Part shown: positions 10,116 through 19,402 of the stretch, in pieces
Layout of the letters: every line of letters begins with the position of its first letter
Numbering within the stretch: the stretch's first letter is position 1
From: Argyresthia goedartella
Taxonomy: Eukaryota; Arthropoda; Insecta; Lepidoptera; Argyresthiidae
Direction: 5' to 3'
DNA: 64,000 bases
NCBI GenBank assembly: GCA_949825045.1
Contig: OX463816.1
Location: forward strand, 13,883,579 to 13,947,578
Notes under the pieces: model-generated
Databases searched by the model: none
Told to the model about the DNA's origin: nothing
The model's input: only the letters and a program-made list of their open reading frames with translations
Made by a program: the position numbers and the translations under genes

Positions 10116-11119
10116 AAAAAAATATAGTGGTGCCCTAAACTAGATTATAAAACCTGTTTTTTAGGGCCCATAAATGCCTCTACCATTTGTTATCATTATG
10201 ATAAATGGGTGAATAAGTAAATTCATATTGAATTTGAAATTGAAATAAGCTTGTCAACTAAACGTAAACTAAGTCAACCCCATATAATTTAGAAATAGTA
10301 TCTAATAAATAGGTTTTTGGATCTACACTTTACATTATAATGATATGGAGTTGTAGAAATAAATAAATATATAATATATATGATAATTATTGTGTTACAT
10401 AATTTTGTGTCCCAAAATATCATTTATATGTAGGTATAACGGGAGGTCTAAATTGCAGTTAATCTTTTCACAACAGTTTCTAGGACTTATTCAGTTTCAT
10501 CATAGTTTGGCGAAGAGTTTCGGAGATAGCGGGTCTCTTTGTTTGACGCCTCTTTCTATGGGAAATTGTTGTCCTGCTGTATGTAATTTTATGTCAGCTG
10601 TGCTATTATAAGTTTTCCAAAATATTAATATGGGTCCGATCAATAGTTTGGCTGTGATTAATATCACAATATTAATTGTTATAAATAATATTCAGGAATA
10701 AATAATTAAAAAATATTAGCAAGTTCTGGGTTGAGTTAGATTTACCCCATGCTGTCTCACACCATGATTTTCAGCCATGCCGCGAAAAATAGTTATTTGT
10801 GCAACAAGAGAGAGCAAAGTTGATTTTTGCTGCGATTGTTTGTTTGAGTCCCGAGCGAGCAAAGGGTTCCATATTTGAATCACGAGCGTAGCGAGTGATT
10901 CTACGTTAGATTCCTGAGTGAGCGAGGGACTTAAAGGCACGAGATGCAAATAAATTTGGTCTCATTTTGCACAAACAAATATTTTTCTCAGCAATGAGAA
11001 CATTTCAAATAAGATAACGAAAAAATGTAATATTCAAAAATCATATAATATTTTTTGGTAAATTTTCATGATAAACTTCGACTAACGAACTACACTAGGG
11101 AATATTTATCTCGTTCTAT
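10116..11119. other. No gene recognised; LINE-tail-like AT-rich DNA
   Basis: The first 130 bases (GGGTGAATAAGTAAATTCAT) look like a LINE 3' tail. The stretch 10850-10960 contains GAGCGTAGCGAGTGATTC phrases of an interspersed repeat. No coding sequence could be supported. Confidence 0.45.
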
Positions 11120-11660
11120 TATTTTTTTTATTTTTATTTTTACTTTATTAGGAAAACTAACAGCTTATCACTAACACAATAAATTACACACATAGATACA
11201 GAAAGCCAACAAAAAGTTTTCACAGCTAGCAATATTTTGAGCAATTAGCACAGGTGAAAGAAAAGCGATACACGAAACACCAGACACGGTAACTATATCC
11301 AATAATAGAAAAAGGAAGATGGCACACCATTATAGTGGGTTATATCGGTAATGAGGCCTCAACCGAGTCACAAAACTTAGAGGTTAATACTTTACGGATA
11401 ACGGAAATACTACTAGCGAACAAATCAATGTCTTCGTTTTCAATACAAAGGTCGTTGAAAGATCGTATAGCTCTGATAAAGTAAGAATTTTGTCTAAAGT
11501 TTGTGCGAGCCCAAGGAACAAACAATGACAGTCTTCGGCGAGACTGAGAACGTGAGGGGACGAGGAGATGAAGCTTAGCTAACAAGGCGGGACAGTCGAC
11601 AAGGCTCTGGGCTATTTTCATCAGATAGGTGATGTCAGTTATGTATCGCCGTACATGCAA
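11120..11660 (-). pseudogene. LINE ORF2 C-terminal tail, 5'-truncated
   Basis: About 100 codons on the minus strand end with the typical C-terminal module of Jockey/CR1-type ORF2 proteins: VPWARTNFRQNSYFIRAIRSFN, a basic-aromatic patch before the stop. An A-rich run (T-rich at 11120-11150 on the plus strand) follows as a probable 3' tail. No reverse transcriptase domain precedes it, so this is a dead-on-arrival copy truncated at its 5' end. Confidence 0.68.
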
Positions 11661-11727
11661 TGGAAGTAAGTGGAGTTTGATGCATAATTAGTTATATATT
11701 ATTTATCAATGAGAATGGCTAGAAGAA

Positions 11728-11903
11728 CCGGATCCTCAGATATCAATTTTAAAGCAAATCAGACAAGTAACTAAAAAGTTCAGAATGGCGGCGACTTTTC
11801 TAAAATCTGACTTCAGAATCATGGTCGGACTTCAACCGCATCCTCAGATATCAATTTTGAAGCAAATCTGACCAGTGACTAAAAAGTTCAAAATGGCGGC
11901 CAT
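11728..11903. repeat. Tandem duplication, 108-bp spacing
   Basis: A block of about 66 bp (CCTCAGATATCAATTTT, then ACTAAAAAGTTC and ATGGCGGC) occurs at 11728-11795 and again at 11836-11903 with a few mismatches. It lies just left of the LTR element. No coding sense was found. Confidence 0.85.
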
Positions 11904-12079
11904 ATATCATCATCTTCACCATTTATATAATTTTGGGCACCGCTGGGAACATACCTCTTCTCTGTCCAATTTATTTCAATGTAACGATTCGCCGACGTCG
12001 ACTATTCCATACTGCCACCGACCGACGGCATCGATTTGGTGGAATAGCACCCTAAGCTCGATTATTTGGAATTTAGTAG

Positions 12080-14291
12080 TGTAGCGGCCCCAAGCCAAAG
12101 GTCGAAGCCGCCGTTACCAGTAGCTATGATCGTCTATTCTATCTATCCCAAAATGAGAGGACCCGATTCAGCTGTAAGATTTGTAAGTAAGAATGATAAG
12201 TCTGAATTTCTCGTTCATCGAGAAATCTGTTAGGCGTACAATAGTCGAACGAAGTTGGTTCGGAAAGTTACAGTTTCAAGTTAGACAGAGAAAGCATATA
12301 TGTCCGCGAGCCGGTAATTCGCATCAGTCAGCGGTGTATTGCGCCAAAACGATCGTTGTTATATTTTATGTGATGGCACCATCTGGTTTTTGTATATATG
12401 AGCGCATTGGAACATCTTTTGTTTTAGTTTTAGTTTTAGTTTTAGTGATCGATCACAGTTATAGTATAGATATCCGTCGTAGTTTTACGACGTGAGTACT
12501 CAATGATATTTCATGTGCTCGCTAGTAGCGGCTTGTGGTGGTTCCAATTATATATTTGATTCACGGCAATAACGATCCGAAAAGACCGGTTTACACAATT
12601 GCGATTTGAGTTCCGAAATGGGTTCTGAACTAGCGGTTACCTCAAAAGGTCCGTAACGTTTTGAAACCTTCAACTCTGCGCAATTTGAGCTGGATGTTAT
12701 CGAAACGCAAGCTTTATTGTTTTAGGATATCTAACCCACACCATAGCGAAGTGCATAATTCGATAAATACCGAACTATGAATTCCACTAGCCGCAGCACG
12801 TCCTGGGCTGAGCCAAATCATATATACCGACTCAACTTACACATTAGACATCCAACGAAATTTACATTTAATTTAAAAATGCAACTTGAATCCAATCTGA
12901 CCCAAGGCAATGCAAAACACCTACCCGGACCTAAACAATGAATTTTAGACTGTAAATTGATCTCTTCGCGCGTCCCCGACAACACTCAAATGTCAAAATA
13001 TCAACAGGATATGTTATCTGTGTTGACACCGGTTTAACTTTGTTCTGAATTTGTTATTTCCATCCGCGGAACCTCATCGATCAAACAGTCTCCCTATTCC
13101 CTGCCAACCTAGGTTTAGCCGCAACTAAACTCCTGTCTAGCCTAGTCTAAAACCTAGTGTTATACCACGTCCATTATCGACACCACTCGAAAATGGTTGA
13201 GTTTGATTTGAATGTGCTTAAATGTTTAACGACTGTGTGTGTGGGAATTACAAAACTCGCTATTCGAAAGGAATGAGGAGAGGATTAGCCCGCGAATATC
13301 CTAAGAGCCAATCCAGGAACCCTATGGTGAAGGAAAAAGGAATTTAGGGTCGCTCCAAGCCCAGACTCAGACTCAGATAAATTGACTTAAAAGTTCTTTC
13401 CTAACGACCCAAGGATAGTTTTGGAATTTGGGGTAGGTTGATATAAAGGTTAGGAACCGAGGTATATCTCGGCGCTTCAGACACTCACGAAAACCCACTG
13501 AAACTTCGCAATCACAAATTCGTATAGTTCTGACGCGTAACACGGCAGACAAAAACTGTTTAGAACTCGTGAAGACGACTTTCGCAGTAGCTAGACGCTG
13601 AGACTGAATGCTCTCCCCTCCCAGACCCTCGTATTTATATGCCCCACATGCGTCCTTTGCAAATACGCTCTGCCCAAGCGAAGCTTCTTATCACTAACTA
13701 CACAGGGTCCAATTTCAACCATGCCATGCAGATCCGCCGTTCTACAAATTGTGTGTACGCATATTCACTATGATCAACCGTAGGTTATCACTCAAATCAT
13801 TTGGTACTGCCGATACACAGAATCTGTTGATCGCTGACCAATAAAAGCTTGTTGCGATTAATTAAGCATTACCCGACCGCTAGGTGCGCGTAGCAAAGAC
13901 CTACCAGAATGATATTCAATCCAGAGGTGTCAGACCCTCCATCTCATACCTCAATCGCAATTGTATATTTGCAATCTACATAATAGCTTTCTCCGTTCCG
14001 TAATAACCTTTCATTATTTAGTTATTCATAATTTTATTCAACGCGCAGCCAAATCGGCTCTCATCTCTACACATCTCGCAGGAATGCGACAAAAAAACTT
14101 GGCCTGAAAACTTCCACGAATCAACCCACGCATCGGCTCTATTTTTTTTTTGCTAACTTTGCCAGTGAGCTACACAAAACCCCCAAACGTTATCTGAACC
14201 GATTCTCGTATTCAAAACAGCGCGGCGTTGGGCTAGCCCTCTATCACGCAGAATGAAGTATCTAATGTACCGACTCTCGTGTACCATTACA
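12080..14291 (-). repeat. 3' LTR, 2.2 kb
   Basis: Direct repeat of 19403-21612. In the element's sense it starts TGTAATGG and ends CCGCTACA, the TG...CA ends of LTRs. At 2.2 kb it is long for a gypsy LTR. It contains a GTTTTA hexamer run at 12420-12445. Most of the difference from the other LTR is in the first 35 bases of the plus strand. Confidence 0.95.
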
Positions 14292-14302
14292 GCCCCCTCC
14301 CA
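14292..14302 (-). other. Polypurine tract
   Basis: In the element's sense GGGAGGGGGC stands immediately before the 3' LTR start TGTAATGG. This is the expected position and composition of the RNase H-resistant primer for plus-strand DNA synthesis. Confidence 0.85.
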
Positions 14303-14684
14303 GACCTTGAGACACTGTTTATCTCAGTTAACATGGCGCAAGGATCTCATTACCACTATGCTACCCATACTTTGTACATATCTACTCCATATGTTCGGAC
14401 ATCTCAAATCATGTACACCGACCGATGAATCTGTCAATTATGTATATAATATTTACACAACTCGATTGAGTTCTCTCCTGTCTTATCTTATTTATCTATC
14501 TTACTATACAACCTCGCTTACCCGCAATTTATCCTAATTCGTATTACTATATATATACAAATTGTTTTTTTTTTTTCTTTTTTTTTTTTTTTTTGTTTCC
14601 AAACCATGCAATATCCTTAAACCTACAAAGTAGTTACTCAAATTTACAGCTTACAGCTTAATTATATAACCTTTATACACTATC
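14303..14684. other. Region between pol and 3' LTR; no env
   Basis: About 380 bases with a long T-rich run at 14565-14597 (A-rich in the element's sense). No membrane-protein ORF is present, so the element lacks an envelope gene. Confidence 0.7.
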
Positions 14685-16187
14685 TTATTTATCTACGCCC
14701 TTATTCGTCCTCACATAATACCTGGCTATATTTATAGTATTGAAGTTACCCAATATCTCATTTGAACCCGGATCTACTAACGTATAACAGTTAGGATATA
14801 CCACTGCCGAAATAACATAAGGCCCTTTATACAACAATGAAAATTTCCGCATGATTTTATGTTCTTTATTTGAACGCACAAAGGTCTTAAGTTTCACATA
14901 ATCACCTATACGATAGACCTCTAACTTACGCCGTTTGTCCGCCTGTCGCTTACGTCGTTCACTGGAACTTTTAGAGTTTTCTATCGCTACATTCCGCACC
15001 TGTTCCGAATCTCGCACACTATGGCCTAATAACCATTCATCGCCTAATTCCTTGTCAATAGTTAACGGTTCCCGCCTACCAAACGCTAGCTCATTAGGCG
15101 CAAAGCCTGTGCTTGTGTGTTCGATATTATTATAGCAATTCTGAATGTCCGGTAACACGTCTACCCAACTACGATTACTTCCGCCGCAATAAGTTCTAAT
15201 CAGCCGACCTAGCTCGCGATTCACTCTTTCTACGCTATTGGAATTTAGACAATACACCGACGTATGAGTGACCCGAATCCCCAGCTGTTTGAGTCCAAAT
15301 TCCCAAACTTTCAATATGAACTGTGGTCCTGAGTCCGTAATTATAGTTTCGATAGGTACTTCCCTATGAAATCTCTTTGTACAAGCGAGCACGCTCCTAC
15401 CTGTCGCTTTTCGCATTGGATATAATTTTATTACTTTACTGTACACGTCTTGAATCACATATATATATTGATATCCGAATTTACCTACGGGCAATGGCCC
15501 ATAAAGGTCCGAAAAAACTTTCTCACCCAACCTTTCCGCCAACACCGGTGTACAAGGACCAACGGTATTGTTAGTACTTGGTTTGACCTTTTGACATATG
15601 TCACAACTTCTTATCACCGCGCTAATCACCCTACTCATATGAAGAAAATAATATCTGTCCTTCATCAGTGCTAATATTTTATATCTGCCGTAGTGACCTA
15701 TTTCTTCATGTATGTGCAAAATTAGTTCCTCCTGTAGTGATTTCGAAATTACTAGCAACTGTACGTTCCGCTTCGGCACGTGAAAATATAACGTATCACC
15801 TACTAGCTTGTAATTTTCAAAACCTCTCGTTCCGGTATCTACCACCTTACGTCTGATACAACCGCTAATTCGATTTAACCGCTCATCTTCGCTTTGTAAT
15901 CTCGCAATGTCCCGTAAACTCGAAATAACACTTGCGGTATTCGATGCCTGAAACCAGAATATTCCCGGCTGAACATTTATACTGTCATTCATACCTCCAG
16001 GTCCCGCTATTTGCCTGCTTAGCGTGTCGGCAATTTGATTATCAGTCCCTCGCACAAATTCTATGTCGTAATCGAATTGCTCTAAAAACATAATCCACCT
16101 AGTTACGCGTGCCCCTAATAAGGTCCACGACTTAATGAACGTCAAACTTTTATGATCAGTTCTAATAATAACCTTTTCTCCCCGCAA
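14685..16187 (-). CDS. Ty3/gypsy pol: RNase H end and integrase
   Basis: 500 codons open. Residues 1-60 complete RNase H (RTDHKSLTF; NQIADTLSR). A zinc-binding H-H-C-C module follows around residues 150-195, ending CDICQ. The integrase core has Asp in FSDLYGPLP, Asp in ITDSGPQF and Glu in SVERVNREL, so the D,D-35-E triad is complete. A basic C-terminal region ends with a YKGPYVI module. Integrase inserts the cDNA into the genome. The frame differs from the preceding RT ORF: two extra bases near 16200 would have to be absent for a continuous pol, so this part cannot be reached by ordinary translation. Confidence 0.9.
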   Translation of the reverse strand: MRGEKVIIRTDHKSLTFIKSWTLLGARVTRWIMFLEQFDYDIEFVRGTDNQIADTLSRQIAGPGGMNDSINVQPGIFWFQASNTASVISSLRDIARLQSEDERLNRISGCIRRKVVDTGTRGFENYKLVGDTLYFHVPKRNVQLLVISKSLQEELILHIHEEIGHYGRYKILALMKDRYYFLHMSRVISAVIRSCDICQKVKPSTNNTVGPCTPVLAERLGEKVFSDLYGPLPVGKFGYQYIYVIQDVYSKVIKLYPMRKATGRSVLACTKRFHREVPIETIITDSGPQFILKVWEFGLKQLGIRVTHTSVYCLNSNSVERVNRELGRLIRTYCGGSNRSWVDVLPDIQNCYNNIEHTSTGFAPNELAFGRREPLTIDKELGDEWLLGHSVRDSEQVRNVAIENSKSSSERRKRQADKRRKLEVYRIGDYVKLKTFVRSNKEHKIMRKFSLLYKGPYVISAVVYPNCYTLVDPGSNEILGNFNTINIARYYVRTNKGVDK

Positions 16188-16204
16188 GTATATCTCAAAT
16201 CGCT

Positions 16205-17335
16205 TTAAAGTGATATAACTGCATACATTTCCTGTTCACTGGTAGCCCATCTCGTCTGAGCACCCTTGAATGCCTGCGAACAGAACCCTATAATTCGTTC
16301 CTGGCCCGATTCATCTAATTGATAAACATAGCCCCCAATTCCTATAGCACTGGCGTCACATTGAACATAATATGTTTTTCCCGCCAATGGCTGACTCAAA
16401 ATTATACTTTCTAAGAATTGGTTTTTTATCTCGTCAAAAGCACTTTGCATCTGCGCACTCCAGATGAACTTGACTCCAGACCGTGATAAATTGTACAAGG
16501 GCTGTGTCAACGTTCCAAAATTTTTTATAAACCTCCTAAAGTAATTTATGAACCCCAAAAACGCCCTCAATTGCCTGACAGTTCTGGGTGACGGATATAA
16601 TTTAAGTGTTTCAATTTTGTCCGGGTCCATCTGCAAACCTTGTGTAGACAAAATATGCCCCAATAACTTGACCTTTTTTTGTGCGAACTCGCATTTTTTT
16701 AGTTTGCATGTGAAGCCCGCGTCCTTCAATTTACTCAGAACCGTGTCCACTTGAGACAAATGCTGTTCGAAGTCACCCTCAGTTAAAATTGCCAAATCGT
16801 CAACAAAATTTAAACAATATGACCTAACCTCTGGCCCTAGAATTAAGTCCATCGCCCTCGAAAATGAACCCACACTGGTTTTCAACCCCTGAGGTAAAAC
16901 GTTGTAAACATAACTTCTGCCTTGATATACAAAACCCGTGTATCGTTTAGACTCGTCTGATAATGGTATAGAAAAATACGCATCTTTGATATCAATAACT
17001 CCTATGTAATTTATCCGGCGCCCGGATTGCAATATCTCACTCATTAAAGGTGTAGTTTCTACCTCCCCGACCATTCCTGTGTTTAATTGTCGTGCATCTA
17101 GAAGAATACGGACCTCTCCTGATTTCTTTAATGTACAAGTCAATGGACTGCTGAAATCCGTAGATTGCCTGCTAATAATACCTATCAATTCCATCTCTTT
17201 CAATCGTTTTGTTACTTTATCGCGATATGCGAACGGTATGGGATAGCTTCGTTTTACGAAAGGCGTTTCATCTCTCATTTTTATCTCATGTATATATTTA
17301 TTTGTCCGACCTATCCTATCGCTAAAACTCTGCAT
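16205..17335 (-). CDS. Ty3/gypsy pol: reverse transcriptase and start of RNase H
   Basis: 377 codons open. Reverse transcriptase motifs are in order: VRILLDARQLN, GVIDIKDAYFSIPL (first Asp), the LPQGLK motif, FVDDLAIL (catalytic DD, in place of the usual YIDD) and LLGHILS, then the connection region FLGFINYFRRFI. RNase H starts with YYVQCDASAIGIGG. The ORF ends early within RNase H at a frameshift near 16205. At its start it meets the protease ORF in another frame at a four-T run (17322-17335). Confidence 0.92.
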   Translation of the reverse strand: MQSFSDRIGRTNKYIHEIKMRDETPFVKRSYPIPFAYRDKVTKRLKEMELIGIISRQSTDFSSPLTCTLKKSGEVRILLDARQLNTGMVGEVETTPLMSEILQSGRRINYIGVIDIKDAYFSIPLSDESKRYTGFVYQGRSYVYNVLPQGLKTSVGSFSRAMDLILGPEVRSYCLNFVDDLAILTEGDFEQHLSQVDTVLSKLKDAGFTCKLKKCEFAQKKVKLLGHILSTQGLQMDPDKIETLKLYPSPRTVRQLRAFLGFINYFRRFIKNFGTLTQPLYNLSRSGVKFIWSAQMQSAFDEIKNQFLESIILSQPLAGKTYYVQCDASAIGIGGYVYQLDESGQERIIGFCSQAFKGAQTRWATSEQEMYAVISL

Positions 17336-18143
17336 GTTTATTTAACACCGGCAATAACCTTGTTTTGTGTTCAACAGGTATTGATGAATTATTCACATAT
17401 TCCTCTATCATATTTCTACAGGTATCTTGGTTCTGTACTTCCATTGTACAACAGCAAGATTCCGGATTAGGACCAGTACCTAATGGTATTTCACACATCC
17501 GCCCGGCGCTTCGTATAATTAGCCTCTTATTACCCTCACACATTAAACTCGCTCGCGTCTGTTGTATAAAATCAAACCCCAAAATTAAATCTTTAGGCAC
17601 CCTTGTTAATACTAGCATTGGAGTATCGATAACGCATTCACCTATCGTTAATGGTAACGTTACTAATTTATCAACCTTTTCCTTACTGACTCCAAACGCA
17701 CCTGTGATTCTCAAACTTGGAATCGGTATTTCCGTCGGTTTTCCCAATTGTCTGCACACTTCTTCATACACTCTCCGACTTATTACACTAATTTCGCTCC
17801 CCGAATCAATCAAACTCCTTACAACAATATTCCCAATACGCACATCTATCTCAGGTAATGTCAAAGTACTACATAACTCGCGCCCACACTCAGTCGAATC
17901 GTCGTCTCTGAATATCGTATGTAAACGTCTGTCATTTCGATCTCTATAATTCGGTCTAGATTTTCCATCTAAACACACGGCATATCCGTGCGCTTTATGC
18001 GCTAGTAATTGAATAAATTCATTCACACCCACGTTCGAATCCAAATTACACAAATCATACAGTCTATGCTTTTTCCCAATTTGATCGGCTGTCCACCCGA
18101 ACCGTAATAAATATCTGAGCGCGAACGACCCGCGCGAGTTCAC
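17322..18143 (-). CDS. Ty3/gypsy pol: aspartic protease
   Basis: 274 codons. The retropepsin active site is LIDSGSEISVIS (DSG, equivalent to DTG), and the flap-distal motif LILGFDFI follows about 80 residues later. It cleaves the Gag-Pol chain. The first codon of the open frame here is GTG. The real route in is a -1 frameshift from gag at 18146-18152, so the ORF has no start of its own. It ends at a TAG exactly where the RT frame begins. Confidence 0.88.
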   Translation of the reverse strand: MNSRGSFALRYLLRFGWTADQIGKKHRLYDLCNLDSNVGVNEFIQLLAHKAHGYAVCLDGKSRPNYRDRNDRRLHTIFRDDDSTECGRELCSTLTLPEIDVRIGNIVVRSLIDSGSEISVISRRVYEEVCRQLGKPTEIPIPSLRITGAFGVSKEKVDKLVTLPLTIGECVIDTPMLVLTRVPKDLILGFDFIQQTRASLMCEGNKRLIIRSAGRMCEIPLGTGPNPESCCCTMEVQNQDTCRNMIEEYVNNSSIPVEHKTRLLPVLNKHAEF

Positions 18144-19198
18144 TAGTTTTTTGAATTCTGACTTATCGCATTATTCCTGTCACTTGAACTTTGCCCTGCC
18201 TCTGTATCCCCTGAACTATCATTGCCCCTCTGAAACCCTATTGCCTTGAAGCTAGGCCTAGGCTGCCTGCCTCTACCGCGAAAATAACCGCGACCACGCG
18301 TCCCAAATTCGTTTCGCGCCTTCGTTACCGTGTTATAATTATTCCTACGACTCATCGCGTTATAAAGTAACGTATTTACCCGCATAGCTCGATATTGCCC
18401 ACGCATGTAGCTATCCAGCCTTAAGTTATTCGTATTCATAGGTTCCGAACCATGTATCGCACTTAATCCTCCATCGACATTCCGTTCTAAATGCCGAAGG
18501 AATTCGACCGCATCCCGTATGGTCATAGTCTCCTTTCTAGCAAAAAACGCTACTTGAATATCACGCGGCAACTGTCTGAAAATCGTGTTGATTTTCTCCG
18601 TATCAGTAAACGGTATCGTAAGCTCATATATGCTATTCAATTGAGAGGCAAAGAATTCTTCCATACTTTGACCTTTCTTAGAATCAAACTTCGCAGTTAG
18701 GAATCTTTGCTTAATTAATTCCTGTTCATTATCACCCCAGAATACCTCTCTGAAATCTTTTTCGAAATCCGAATAGGTTCGCCATGAGTCTCTGTATATG
18801 CTCATTCGAACTTTCGCAATTCCTACCAAACTATCCGTTGCCCATATCAAAGCCCTAGAACTATCTCCCGAGACTTTAATATAAGCCTTTAAATCTCTTA
18901 AGAAAATCATCGGATTTTCCGAATTCCGCCCATCGAATGTCGGCAACTTCTGTGTCATTTTCACAATGCATGATTGACGTTTTTCTACCGATTGTTCAAA
19001 CGTCTCTAGTTCCTGTCTATCAGTATGTCTGTCCGAAGTCCTACTAGCATTGCTCGTGCTGGAACCCCTTTCCAAACTGTCTAATCTTTTCACTATTTCA
19101 GATAACAATTGCGTCACCTGCCCTGACGCCATTTCACTTGTGTGCGAAAGTGAATTTTGTGCTACCCGACTATTGTTTTTTCTACGCCGGCCGGCCAT
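18143..19198 (-). CDS. Ty3/gypsy gag
   Basis: 351 residues from the first true ATG (19196-19198); the frame upstream begins with GTG. The N-terminus is basic (AGRRRKNN). Residues about 95-260 match the retrotransposon Gag capsid domain (LPTFDGRNSENPMIFLRDL; FREVFWGDNEQELIKQRFL; MEEFFASQLNSIYEL). The C-terminus lacks a CCHC knuckle and instead has an RG-rich tail (RGRGYFRGRGR) that could bind RNA. It makes the virus-like particle shell. The ORF is intact and ends at the frameshift heptamer. Confidence 0.9.
   Translation of the reverse strand: MAGRRRKNNSRVAQNSLSHTSEMASGQVTQLLSEIVKRLDSLERGSSTSNASRTSDRHTDRQELETFEQSVEKRQSCIVKMTQKLPTFDGRNSENPMIFLRDLKAYIKVSGDSSRALIWATDSLVGIAKVRMSIYRDSWRTYSDFEKDFREVFWGDNEQELIKQRFLTAKFDSKKGQSMEEFFASQLNSIYELTIPFTDTEKINTIFRQLPRDIQVAFFARKETMTIRDAVEFLRHLERNVDGGLSAIHGSEPMNTNNLRLDSYMRGQYRAMRVNTLLYNAMSRRNNYNTVTKARNEFGTRGRGYFRGRGRQPRPSFKAIGFQRGNDSSGDTEAGQSSSDRNNAISQNSKN
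18146..18152 (-). promoter_or_regulatory. -1 programmed ribosomal frameshift site A-AAA-AAC
   Basis: In the element's sense the last gag codons before the stop read AAA AAC TAG preceded by A, making the heptamer A AAA AAC in the gag frame, the X XXY YYZ form. A -1 slip enters the protease frame exactly and bypasses the TAG. Ten bases downstream, GCGCG and CGCGC can pair around a 7-base loop. Both the heptamer and the stem position are those known from retroviral gag-pol switches. Confidence 0.85.
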
Positions 19199-19382
19199 CC
19201 TGAACACTAAACCGCCGTAGCTCGTCTGAAAACAAAGCCCCTTTTTTGCTTATTTCTTATTTACAAACTGAACTGTTTAAAATCGTTTCTACGTTGTGTT
19301 ATTTTTAAAAGTAACGCGTTAGACCTTGATTCTTTTAGAATATCTAGGAATATCTAGGTATCAGACTATCTAGGATATCCTT

Positions 19383-19396
19383 CCGTCTCGGCACCA
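19383..19396 (-). other. Primer-binding site
   Basis: Six bases inside the 5' LTR, the element's sense reads TGGTGCCGAGACGG. It begins with TGG, complementary to the CCA end of a tRNA. Position and start are diagnostic of a minus-strand primer site. I could not assign the tRNA. Confidence 0.78.
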
Positions 19397-19402
19397 AAAA
19401 TC

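Noticed and set aside
12193..12495. 100-codon ORF present identically in both LTRs (also 19515-19817)
   Set aside because: Identity is explained by LTR duplication. No domain or start context, and the copy at 63510 does not keep it open.
17365..17949. Plus-strand ORF of 194 codons
   Set aside because: Antisense of the protease domain, which has the DSG and ILG motifs in the right order.
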